From Agrocybe praecox (taxonomy: Eukaryota; Basidiomycota; Agaricomycetes; Agaricales; Agrocybaceae), in contig OZ024849.1 in the NCBI GenBank assembly GCA_964017145.1, positions 1,922,001-1,986,000 of the forward strand: 64,000 nt of DNA, given 5' to 3'. Positions within the stretch are counted from its first letter, which is position 1; every line of letters starts with the position of its first letter. Under the pieces are notes generated by a model. That model searched no databases, was not told the DNA's origin, and saw nothing but the letters and a program-made list of their open reading frames with translations. Made by a program: the position numbers and the translations under genes. Positions 10,624 through 20,400 of this stretch are shown piece by piece.

Positions 10624-11345
10624 GTTGCCCCACATAAAGTATGCATCCACAGGGGCAACTGCCCAACTGCCCAAAGTGATGCATCAAGCCTTCTGGCTGG
10701 CCTATTGTGACCATTTGTGACTATAGTCATGTGTTTGATATTGATGGGATCAAAATCGATGCACATGACTTTTGCTTGCCTCTATTTACATGTTTGGGCT
10801 CCACTCATTTGTTTATATGGCCTCAAATACAAACCAATAATAAATAATGATGTCAGCAGGCAGGGGCAGGCCTGCTACAAAGCAAACAAAGCCTTTGAGT
10901 GACATCACATTCAAACAACCTAATAAGGCAAGAGGACTTTGGACTTTGAGATTTTATGATAAAGTCCTCTTGATACCATGATAGACGGGACTAATACATG
11001 ACCAAATAAGATCAAATCTATTTTTAAAACCTATCTATTTTTAGTTTGCGTCTATTTTTAGAACAATTATGAATTTGCCAAATACGATGAAGTTATTTTT
11101 AGAATTGATCTATTTTTAGAACTTATTACATATTTATATAGTTTATGAAAATCTATTTTTAGAAAATTTTAACAAAAATAACTTTGGTGGCTGTGCACTA
11201 GATCACATGACTATGCTATGGCTATGCATCAGATTACATGACTTTCACATGACTACGCCTCTCTAGTCACTGTTGGTCACCCTGATGCATCACTTTGGGC
11301 AGTTGGGCAGTTGCCCCTGTGGATGCATACTTTATGTGGGGCAAC
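10624..11345. mobile_element. Nested inverted-repeat element, 722 bp
   Basis: A 63-bp segment at 10624-10686, starting GTTGCCCCACATAAAG, is repeated without mismatch as its reverse complement at 11283-11345. The interior has no ORF of note and is AT-rich. It lies between the left end of the Tc1 element and its transposase gene, so it most likely inserted into the Tc1 element. No clear target duplication is visible at these borders, and weak similarity just outside suggests the true ends may lie further out. A foldback element or MITE is the best description. Confidence 0.75.
11029..11165 (+). repeat. Short-motif array (CTATTTTTAGA)
   Basis: The motif CTATTTTTAGA or a close variant (TATTTTTAGA, CTATTTTTAAA) occurs six or seven times in about 140 bp inside the nested element, with irregular spacing. 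It may be a subterminal transposase-binding array or simple AT-rich degeneracy. Confidence 0.55.
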
Positions 11346-11429
11346 TTAGGTTGGGTCATGCATACATCTGCCAGTAACAGGTGTCTCTACAATATGATAG
11401 TATGGGTAATAGTTTATATATATTGAAAA

Positions 11430-12422
11430 TTAAAACTTTGTATGACCTCTTCTAGCCTCGAAAATAGCAGCCACTCTATCAGGCATATGTAAAATGTGCT
11501 TATCAATGTCGGAAATGTCCAGCTCCTCCCAGGCAGCATGCACAGCTGATTTAAGCTCTTCAAGACTTGTTGGAGTATGAGATCGACGACGTATAATCTT
11601 TTTTAGCTCGTGCCAAACTGGTTCTATGGGTGAAAGGTCCGGGGAATTTGGTGGATGGTAAAACAGTGGGAAGCCCTTCTCATCAAACCACTCCCTTGTG
11701 CGTTTACTGGTATGACATGATGTGTTGTCCTGCTGAAATTGGATGTGGCCACGCTCATGCTTCATTTCGACATAGAAATCCTTGAGAACACCATCAAGCA
11801 CCTGTTCACAATATCTTTTAGTGTTCATTCCACCCCCTTTACCTCCTGGATATTCAAGCACAATTAGCGGGCCTTTTTTACCCTCCATAATGCATCCCCA
11901 CACCATCACACGTATGGGTGATTGCTTGAAGGTGGGTACAAGGCATTCATCCAAAAATTCTTCATCTGCGCGTCGTGTAACAAAGACGTGGCCACGATCA
12001 TCTCCAAGATAAATATAGGCCTCGTCTGACCAAATGACTTTTGCCCAGTGCTGGGGCGTCAAAGACCTGTACAGTCTAGCCCAGGACATACGAGCCTTCC
12101 TATGCCTCTGTGTAAGAAAGGGAGCTTTTCTAGCCACGCAACGATGGTATCCTGCATGCTTGAGAACACTTCTGATAGTGGTATCAGCAACATCAAGTCC
12201 AAGATGATTGCCGAGCTCTGCAAACAGAGTACGGCGCTTTTTCCGTGCAGTTCGAATGAGGTAGCGCTTGTCTGCATTGGTAAGCTTTGGTGGTCGACCA
12301 GGTCGTTGCTCATTCTCCGTGGTCCCCTTTCTTTTGAACTTCTTAATTATGTCGCGTGCTGTGCTATCAGCAAGGCCGAGACGTGCCGATGCTGTGTCTT
12401 TGGAGCAGTCATGTTTCCCTAA
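11430..12422 (-). CDS. Tc1/mariner transposase (DD34E), start codon missing
   Basis: The open frame gives about 330 residues, close to the usual 340 or so of Tc1 transposases. The N-terminal part has helix-turn-helix features (STARDIIKKFKRKG) and the GRPPKLT linker typical of the paired-like DNA-binding region, then the second helical domain (TTIRSVLKHAGY). The catalytic domain shows VIWSDEAYIYLG (first Asp), FQQDNTSCHTS (second Asp) and SPDLSPIEPVWHELKK (Glu), with 34 residues between second Asp and Glu. No in-frame ATG lies near the 5' end. A TAG is in frame at 12423-12425, and an ATG in another frame at 12413 would need a shift. Either a short 5' exon is missing or the copy has lost its start. 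The catalytic part is intact. Confidence 0.85.
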   Translation of the reverse strand, partial: LGKHDCSKDTASARLGLADSTARDIIKKFKRKGTTENEQRPGRPPKLTNADKRYLIRTARKKRRTLFAELGNHLGLDVADTTIRSVLKHAGYHRCVARKAPFLTQRHRKARMSWARLYRSLTPQHWAKVIWSDEAYIYLGDDRGHVFVTRRADEEFLDECLVPTFKQSPIRVMVWGCIMEGKKGPLIVLEYPGGKGGGMNTKRYCEQVLDGVLKDFYVEMKHERGHIQFQQDNTSCHTSKRTREWFDEKGFPLFYHPPNSPDLSPIEPVWHELKKIIRRRSHTPTSLEELKSAVHAAWEELDISDIDKHILHMPDRVAAIFEARRGHTKF

Positions 12423-12733
12423 CTAGGTATGTTGGTGTGGAACGAAATAGAAGTCAAATTTTCGTTGACTGCAAAATCAACGACGCGTTTATTACATAAT
12501 CACGGTTACTTTTTGCGGTCCCGAGTATTCAAATGCTGCCCGAGTGGCAGGTAAGTATGGTTTTGACTTTGGCGTAAGAGAATTACGCTAATATCTGGGA
12601 AATTGCGCCCTGTTTGTTTGTTTTTCCTTCAATTGTGTGTGTACAATTGGGGATTAAAAATTATCACTGTAGGTATTGTCGCGTAACATAAGCTTAAGTC
12701 CTTATCATCTTTCAATCTCATATTCCCTCGAAA

Positions 12734-12950
12734 CTCACCTACAAATCTATTCTATCCGATGACTTCCTTTATCTCTCAGAACATCTCGAAAACACCTTCC
12801 GGCAGATCCAACGTGCTCAAAAACCTACGAACGATCTTAGATTCCCCGCAATTATGCACAACGTTCTCCAAAGGGGTGGCCAAGTATCCTACAGTGACTA
12901 GATATCTGGCCGAAATTGTCGAGAACGTGGGCTCACACAAGTATATATAA
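12734..12950 (+). pseudogene. Unidentified coding remnant, frameshifted
   Basis: The frame from 12734 (LTYKSILSDDFLYLSEHLEN) to the TAG at 12899-12901 has strong protein character. About 4 bases later the reading continues in another phase as YLAEIVENVG, so a small insertion seems to have broken one protein. It lies just downstream of the LTR-like region and the Tc1 element and could be the start of a retroelement gene or a host gene. I do not recognise the family. Confidence 0.35.
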
Positions 12951-13333
12951 TATACACGTGAAATGGATTGCGTATATATGTAGGATAAATGCTTTGAGTA
13001 GAAGCAAGTTTGGGACCCCAATAAATCCCGTGTATTCAGAGGAGACTGCAATTACGGGCTTGTTTGTGCCTGGCGTTTTGGCCCGGAATTTTTACGGGGA
13101 AATCTATTGCTATAATTCAAAGTAGATAAATGTATCAAATTAGGGAATTAAAATTCGAGAAAATCTTGCAAATTATATAAGAAGAGATGTCGACATTGGT
13201 GCTATTAAATATGCAGGCATGTTTGATTGCAACGGAAGAATCGTGGACAACGCCGAGAGGAAGGTGCTATGGGTAATACCAAATTGGAGAAAAAAGGGTT
13301 ATAACCAATGGTATATCCTATACCATATATATT

Positions 13334-14622
13334 TCAGACTTCTTCAGTAGGATTTCGGATGTTTGTAGCATCAAGAAGTATTTCTTGAATCTCAGAGCTG
13401 TTGTGATTTTGAGCAGTGACTGTAGAGGCACTAAGGAAATTATCACTTGGCTCAGATATTATACTGGTTGGGAACTCTTCGGTCGAATTCTTTGTCAATT
13501 CGAGTCACGCAACCATGAGGGTCGGGAAAATGCCTATTAGATTGATTCAGGGTGATCAGAAAGTCTTTGCAAGGTAGTTCAAAATCCGCTTACGATTGTG
13601 ATAAAAGTAACGGCATTGATATATATGACTGCATTGAAGGCAGGTGCTCCAGATCCCGAAAGCGTGGGGCTAGTATCTACGAACACAGTAATTGCCGTCA
13701 TCAATGTTGAGCAGGAGTATAGAGCCGATGACTCTATCATTATTTCAACGATGTGCATGAATTTTCTTCGAGCCTTGTGATTCATGGTTGTTGAGGAATA
13801 AATTTTCATGCCAATTGCAAGTGACACAATTATACTTGTTGCAGCTGTGACACACTGGCTAGTCGCATACAGGATGTTGAACTGCTGCGTAAATTTTTCT
13901 GTCTGATAGCGCAGTGGGTCTAGGTCAAAGAGAAAAGACGTGACAATAACTGCAATAGTGATCACTGTAAAACTAAATCAATGTAAAATTTGGAATCCAC
14001 AGAGAGACTGGAATTGCCTATTTCAACCATATAAAGAACCAAAAATGAAAGTGTGATATGTTTCTGGTTACGAAAAAATTGCCAAGAACGCCATATCTAA
14101 AATTCTGATCAGCCAGATGAAGTAATGCAGCTCATACGATATTTACCAACAAACCATCTGCAAGAACCTGACCTAATCCTGCAAATATTGTGGTTATGAT
14201 ACTTACTGCAGGTGTAGCCAGGGTAAACAAGGTCACATAAAATATATCATATCTAGTTTTGGCGTCCTCTCCAGCAAAGCAGGTAGCTGCAAAATCCCAT
14301 TCCATGATCAGAATTCCAAGAGTGCAACCAAACAGTGCCGCAAGAACGCCAGTAACCACTTGTTGACCTGGCCGGGACCTGCGTACTGTAAATTTATAAG
14401 CATTTCATGCCTCTTTCATGCAACATGTCCCCACAGTAAATTCGAAGGGTTATCACATAAAACCCAATATATGCTCCTATGTATAGTTGTTCAGCCACGT
14501 TACGTTCCATAAAGATGTTACTTACCTGCAAGAAATTGAAGCAACAATGTTGAATTTAAGTTCCCACTAATAAGGGAATTTTCAAATGATATGGGGTAGA
14601 TGAAATCACCCTGGGAAGACAT
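13334..14622 (-). pseudogene. 7TM family protein, copy A (frameshift in last exon)
   Basis: This is the inverted member of the five-copy family. Exons on the minus strand are 14622-14526, 14476-14435, 14385-14147, 14096-14018, 13965-13595 and 13533-13334. The first five have the same lengths as in the other copies (97, 42, 239, 79 and 371 bp) and are fully open, including DGLL, LDPLRYQT and HIVEIMIESSALYS. The intron after exon 4 starts GC, not GT, at 14017. In exon 6 one base is lost near its start relative to the other copies, giving a stop at 13497-13495 after 12 residues. The older frame also has a TGA where the others have Arg. The predicted product is about 288 residues, losing the end of TM7 and the whole tail. 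Confidence 0.8.
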
Positions 14623-15570
14623 AATGGAATGTGATTCTGTAACACCCAAAGTCAAGTAGTCACTCTCTTTAAGTACTATTACGAGCGTCTATTCTGAGGG
14701 CTTGAATCAAGTTGTCATGGTACACTAAGATCTACGTCACGTATCAAAAATAGCGAGCCATTTGACATTGTTATGATCATTTCTTAGTAGAGATACAACC
14801 TTCAACCAGTACATCAGCACGAGAACAGAGATCGAGAACAACCAAAACTCGAAGCCTTGATCAAAAGACTGAGCTTGATCTTTGGTTGGACCTTGAGGAA
14901 TGTTTACTACCTGACACGGGAGTTTCCGATATCGATGAAGAAGGAACTCGTGGATCAACAACAGGCGAAGCATATGCATTATGGATTGACGTTCAACACC
15001 TGTTCAGTCGACAAATAGATCTCCATACAAACCCCAATTCCCAAGCTATACATGTCACTGAGGAAGCGCCAGATCACGAAGGCCGTGAATGATCGAAGAA
15101 AGTTTCCAGCCGCTCTGATATTCAATCATTTCCGCAGGGCACTTACTAACTTGAGACAAGCACAGAACATCCGAAGGAGTGAAGGAGACATATATGTTCC
15201 TCGAACCTGATGTCCAAAAACAAGTAGAAACTAGATCTGGACTAATACACACAATTAAAATGTCTGATTTCTCGCTGATTTCAAAATCCTTCCGCTACTT
15301 CAACCTGCACTCAGCGCAGCCGCTACAGCCTTTCCAGTGTCCAAACGTCCTTCCTCGGCGATAAACAGTTCGGTTTCCAGCCTCTTGCAGGCTACAAGAA
15401 GAGACACGTCAATGATGAAACAACTTGCAAACATGATATTCAGCGGGAAGAAGGGTTGGTATGCGCATAGACGTGATGAATTTGTAGTTTAATTTGGAAA
15501 GGAGACAAAACTGACGAATCCGCATAGATGTGGAAAAGATTGGCAGGTCGGTTAACGTCGGTTCGGTAGT
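14623..15570. repeat. Upstream block shared with the other 7TM units
   Basis: Next to the start codon, 14623-14720 matches the region before the other copies (CAAGTAGT, a run of AAGTACTATTACGA, TTGAATCAAGTTGTCATGGT on the opposite strand). Another shared piece is at 14870-14930 (CTGACACGGGAGT and surroundings). Roughly 350 bp present in units B to E between these pieces is absent or replaced here. A direct function is not visible; shared promoter DNA is plausible. Confidence 0.5.
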
Positions 15571-18269
15571 GTGTGAGTATGGTGCGCCGTTTGCACCAAA
15601 AATCCCACGCGCCAAGTTTTTTTGATCGCGCGCAGAGTTTTTTTGATCACTTTCTGTTTCTCGTCTCTGAGGCATCGTAGCACCTATGTAACCTCATATA
15701 AGTTAGTAGAATAGTAATTAATGTATTTATATGTCAAAAAAACCGCGGAAATACGTCGGTTTCTTGAGTTATTTTAAGAATGGTCAAGTGGTGATGACTG
15801 GACACTTGCCATTCACCATATACTCAATATAAAGACTCAATCCATCGTTTTATAGGTCTATATATACCCTGTATACGATTTTATAGCTTCTAAAAGTATT
15901 TATTATATATTTTCACTCGGAAAAAATCATTAAAATGGATATATTTGTGATCTACTGTAGTAACAGGAGGTACATAAAGAAAGGGCACACATCTATTTCC
16001 ACAAATAAAAGGAGCTCGGATTCGGCTTAACAGCGTCTATGAAAGAGGACACCCTCAAAGAGTCGCAGGAACTTCGAGTGACAGTGTCGGACTGAACTCA
16101 CTGAGCATCTCGGCAGTCGAAGACGACCCAGGAAACATGTCAGCCTGTTGAGTTTGCTTGTTCAAGTTGTCCGGTCTACAGATGGGCTTATTAATGTGAG
16201 TATGTAGTTTCGAGACATATGTGTAGATACTTACTTTGCACTTGTAGTTCGGCGGCTTTGACTACTGTAGGGGGGATTCCTTGCACTGTCTGTGTCTTTC
16301 TGCCAGAGCGACCTCACTTTGGGATGGCGGTGCGACCTTTCGGAGCTTTATATGGCGCCTCGATCTTCTATTCTTTCCTTGGAGGCTCTAATTCAATAAT
16401 AAATTTCAATTCTGGGTCGTGCCAACTCCCTGGAGAAGTATTGCTTTCCAACCTCACAAGTTATTGTTTTATTAAAGTATCAACTAACACATTCAAATCA
16501 ATGTAAGTGTACATCTTTCTATCCCTTTTCACCACTAATTGCCATTATTATTATTTGCTCGATGCAGAAATAATGTCCGTGCGCGCTGCAGCTGTCGCTT
16601 TGAGTATTACCAACTCTGGAACTGTGTCGATCATCGTAGATGCGGACTTCATGAATGCCCAAACCATCCAACCCGAGGCGGCCTCCTTGAACCTAGTTTC
16701 GAGGGCTTGAGATAGACAAAAATTGTCCACCATGTATGATTGGCATGCTGCTCGAAGCGGGGCTGGATGAGATATGTAACGCATTGAGAGAAAATGATAA
16801 TTCAATAGAATACTTACTGAGGCTCTCTGCTAGGCCTTATGCGACTGATTGTACTCGCTTCACTTGTAATTGCCTGTGTAACCGTAACCGTAATGTTTAT
16901 GAAGCTCCCTAGAGCCCCAGTGGTCGCTCCAAAGAGAGAACAAGTAGAAGCGAAGCGCATTATGTTGCACATTAAAATTGGCGTGTGATGTCAGTAGGTG
17001 GGTTGGATTCGTTAGTGCGAACTGGAGGTGGGATATAGAACGTCATAGAAAACCCTCCCTCTATGGGCCATTCGTTTCAATGATCAAGAATCATTAATTC
17101 ATTCTGCATCGTTCCAACTCCCCACAGCGTTGACAGCTCGTTCCTGACGTTTCCTAAAATTAGTCCACATATCTATAGACGCAAAGGATCGTCCTATTCA
17201 AATAAGCATTTTGTGAAATCTGCTGTGCCCAGATAATCGTCCATCTTCATCTCTGTCGTATTCATAAGCCCCAGAATGTAAAATGACCAAAAAAGCAGAA
17301 ATGTGGAAGCGAGGCGTACTAGCGAGTACGCAAGACATGTGTTGATAGTGTGGTTGAACATGAGTGGCGCCATGGCGCATGTAATAGGACCCTTTCAATT
17401 CCTGCGCGTACCTGTCCTCAGGTGCATGCCCACCGCGGTCGCGTGGTTCAAAGGGCTTTGAGAAATCAGAGGGGTGTTCAAGCTATTCGTGAATAGAGAG
17501 CGAGATTTGGGACAGTGAAACCTTGCCCGGGCAATACTTGAAGTTTGGAGGCGCAATATGCACGCTTATCGGACGCTATAAGCCAGATGTATCTATCAGT
17601 AGCCTACGGAACAGCCTAGGATATGAAGAAAATTTCAAAGTATCTTCTTCTTTTACCATTCTATTCTATATCTATAAGCCTAAAATAGCTTTAGCCAAAG
17701 AGCTCGACATGGCCGACGTCGATTACTTATGTCTGAACCTAACGAAGCTCCCTGAACTTGCACCTGATAGGTTGTAGTCGTAGCGAGTGCCTTTGACAAA
17801 TGATAGGGTCTCAGTTGCCCAGTATTATCCTCAATAACAGAGATAGACAGCGGAAATAAGTCAGAGGAGTTGTAGAATATGTATTATTGGTCGAAAATAT
17901 ATCTAAATTAAATTTTTTTCCGAGTGAAAATATATAATAAATACTTTTAGAAGCTATAAAATCGTATACAGGGTATATATAGACCTATAAAACGATGGAT
18001 TGAGTCTTTATATTGAGTATATGGTGAATGGCAAGTGTCCAGTCATCACCACTTGACCATTCTTAAAATAACTCAAGAAACCGACGTATTTCCGCGGTTT
18101 TTTTGACATATAAATACATTAATTACTATTCTACTAACTTATATGAGGTTACATAGGTGCTACGATGCCTCAGAGACGAGAAACAGAAAGTGATCAAAAA
18201 AACTCTGCGCGCGATCAAAAAAACTTGGCGCGTGGGATTTTTGGTGCAAACGGCGCACCATAGTGTGAG
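15571..18269. mobile_element. Mutator-like element with roughly 349-bp terminal inverted repeats
   Basis: The sequence from 15578 (TATGGTGCGCCGTTTGCACC) to about 15926 is repeated as an apparently near-perfect inverted copy at about 17914-18262. The element is 2,685 bp and flanked by GTGTGAG at 15571-15577 and 18263-18269, a 7-bp duplication. If one terminal base is counted differently the duplication could be longer, so the class is uncertain; very long inverted repeats and a 7-10 bp duplication fit Mutator-like elements best. There is no recognisable transposase. It separates the 7TM gene of unit A from its LCR partner. The near-identity of the two ends argues for a recent insertion. Confidence 0.85.
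16551..16805 (-). CDS. Possible captured exon inside the long-TIR element
   Basis: The open frame contains LRAACQSYMVDNFCLSQALE and WMVWAFMKSAS, with balanced composition unlike the surrounding AT-rich DNA. A GT-AG pair (about 16819 to 16766 on the minus strand) precedes it, but the phase of a candidate upstream exon (about 16960-16820) does not match. Further minus-strand frames with protein character lie at about 16030-16330. This could be host gene sequence captured by the element. No family is recognised. Confidence 0.3.
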   Translation of the reverse strand: MNYHFLSMRYISHPAPLRAACQSYMVDNFCLSQALETRFKEAASGWMVWAFMKSASTMIDTVPELVILKATAAARTDIISASSK

Positions 18270-18289
18270 AAATCGAACCGGCTCTGTGA

Positions 18290-20400
18290 GATGCCGTGAG
18301 CGCATTTGACAGGCTCCGCCAGATTCGGACTTGACAAGCAATTGTCCCCCGTGTCAATCATACTCCTCATCGAACAAAATCCGCCAACCCACGAAGCAGT
18401 ACGAGCACGCACGCGCATGCACACGCACTCCTCCGCTCAACGCACACTCACCCACTCGCGAAGAACAAGGTCGTCGTCGTCGTTGTTGTTCCTCGCATCG
18501 CCTCAGGTTGGTATTAGCATCACCATTCCTAGCACAATGCCAATGTCAAGAGGCGCGTGAGGAAGGACTCGGGCTCTGTCCAACGGAATGGGAATGAGAA
18601 CGTATTGCCGTCGTCGCGAATTTGAATCGGAGGCATGGGGAGTCGCAAGAGAGGGAAAAGATGACGTTGTCGCAAGAGCGGACGATGCAGGAGGGGGAGA
18701 GGATGATCCCGACGCCTTTGACTGCTGCTGCTGCTGCTCAGCACGTCGTTGCGCCTCCATCGCCATCGTCATCGACTGTTTTTGTTCTCCCCGGAGCTGA
18801 CACGCCGCATAGCCGACAAACAGACAGGCTGCCATACGTATTACCTGAGCACGAGCACCACAGCAGAGTCGCGTACAGTTACCCGATCCATATCCATCCC
18901 CTCCCGGAGAGCAACGCAGCCCCCCGTTCGTCATCAGTCAGCGTACCTCTCATCTGCATCATCATCCTCGACGACGACGACCATATCAGGTAAATCAACA
19001 TCACCTCACAGACACAGACTTCATCATCCCGTTCCCGAGGAGCTGTCCCGGGAGTGATTCGGAGTCCGAGTCTGAGGGGGGTCTTCGTCTTCGTCTTGTT
19101 TCTCATCATCATCGTTTGCCTCCACATACTGACATCCATCTCCTCGCACACATCGTACTCCTCATCGTACACTCGAGAAGTAGTACGAGCACCCACGCAC
19201 ACGCACACGCACACGCACTCCTCCGCTCAACTCATCCCTTCACGAACGAGAACAAGTCGCAGGCTCAGGCTGCTACCACCATTCCTATCACCCCGGCACA
19301 GAAGCGTGTGAGCGTGATGGATGGCCCGGAACTATGCCATTCGCTCGCTTGTACTTCAAGGGATATAGGGTTGAGGGATACGAGACCTGTCGCTATCGTT
19401 ATCCCTATCGCGAATCGTGTTTTGAAAGTGTTGGTGGGCATAGGCATGGGTAGGAGAAGGAGAGGGAGAGGATCACGCAGGAGAGGATGCCAACGCCAAC
19501 TCATCGACCGACGACAACGCCTACGCCTCTATCAGCCGCTCAATACGTCACGCCCGTTCACGTTCCTGCTCCATCGACTGTTGTCGTTGTTCTCCCTGAG
19601 GCGCAGGCGCAGATCCAAGTGCAAATACACACGCATGTCGCGCATACTCCACCTCCGATTCATCCAGCTTCCGTCCAACATGAACGCGAACGCGACTTGG
19701 ATACCAAGATAAATGCACAACGAGACACAGATCACGATATGATCCTGCTCAAGACGATCGACTCTCTTCTCGGCGTTGGCGTTGGACATCGGGAAGCAAA
19801 AGCAGGCGAAATCCCGAGTGTCATATTCCCTCCTTATTCTGCCACCGTTTCACCCCCTCCGTCTCCTCTAGCTACGCACGGAGTCAATGATAATGGAGAC
19901 GACCTCATCCTAGCCGAAAAGAAACCACCGTCCCCGTCTCTGAGCTCCTTACCTATTTCCGTTTCCGTTCCTGTCGTCGCGTCGTCATCGTCCAAGTCTC
20001 CATCTCCATCTCATCGTGCTCAGCGGTCATCCCAGTCCCAGTCCCATTCCCAGTAGTCCCAGTCGCAACAGTCCCAGCAGCAGCAGCGCCACATCCACAC
20101 CCATTCCCGCCGTCCAAGAATCTCATCCTCCGAGCTTAAACTGCTCGTGTACCTCTATCGTACGGTCATGTATGGCTTGGAGAGGCGGTATAGGCGGGAT
20201 GTGATGGGTAGGCGTGAAATGGGGATGATTGCCACGATGACCAGCACCGCTGCTGGATGTGGAAATGCAAACGGAAAGGAAAGCCCAAATTGGCGGCTTC
20301 GCGCGCTTCCCATTAGTCGAAGTTGAAGACGACGGGGATGAACGCCAAAGCTGAGCAAGCTGGTCAGCTGGATGTGCAAGATACGTTACTCTCGCCAATA
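18290..20400 (+). repeat. LCR block, unit A (Ser/Thr/Pro/Gln-rich, two sub-blocks)
   Basis: Sub-block 2 (about 18360-19000) and sub-block 1 (about 19070-20060) match those of the other units, here on the + strand. Shared peptide motifs include a HALLRSTHP-like segment, REEGLGLCP, TPLSAAQ, STVVVLP, QIQVQIHTH and KTIDSLL. The block is rich in TCC, TCG and CAC codons and contains CACACG runs near 19195. Motif conservation in one phase across units suggests protein coding with introns, but the exon structure cannot be fixed by eye. It is divergent from the 7TM gene of unit A. Confidence 0.5.
19487..20056 (+). CDS. Pro/Ser/Gln-rich protein, LCR family exon (unit A)
   Basis: This 189-codon frame is the longest clean LCR-family reading in the window. 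It starts MPTPTHRPTTTPTPLSAAQ, passes through PSTVVVVLPEAQAQIQVQIH and a more ordered middle (HDMILLKTIDSLLGVGVG), and ends in a Ser/Gln-rich tail (SSQSQSHSQ). The same order appears in unit E (60866-60387, minus) and unit B (29052-28606, minus). No signal peptide or membrane segment is visible. The KTIDSLL segment could be a short helix in an otherwise disordered protein. The true start is probably in an upstream exon. Confidence 0.4.
   Translation: MPTPTHRPTTTPTPLSAAQYVTPVHVPAPSTVVVVLPEAQAQIQVQIHTHVAHTPPPIHPASVQHERERDLDTKINAQRDTDHDMILLKTIDSLLGVGVGHREAKAGEIPSVIFPPYSATVSPPPSPLATHGVNDNGDDLILAEKKPPSPSLSSLPISVSVPVVASSSSKSPSPSHRAQRSSQSQSHSQ

Larger units (their letters stand above)
10464..12527 (-). 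mobile_element. Tc1/mariner transposon with nested palindromic element
   Basis: The ends are inverted repeats of about 34 bp containing CCGCAAAAAGTAACCGTGAT (left from 10466, right complement ending at 12525), with two mismatches in the outer 10 bases. Both ends are flanked by TA (10464-10465 and 12526-12527), the Tc1/mariner target duplication. The element is 2,060 bp, of which 722 bp is a nested inverted-repeat element. It carries a DD34E transposase on the minus strand and sits inside the LTR-like region, whose sequence continues on both sides. Confidence 0.88.
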
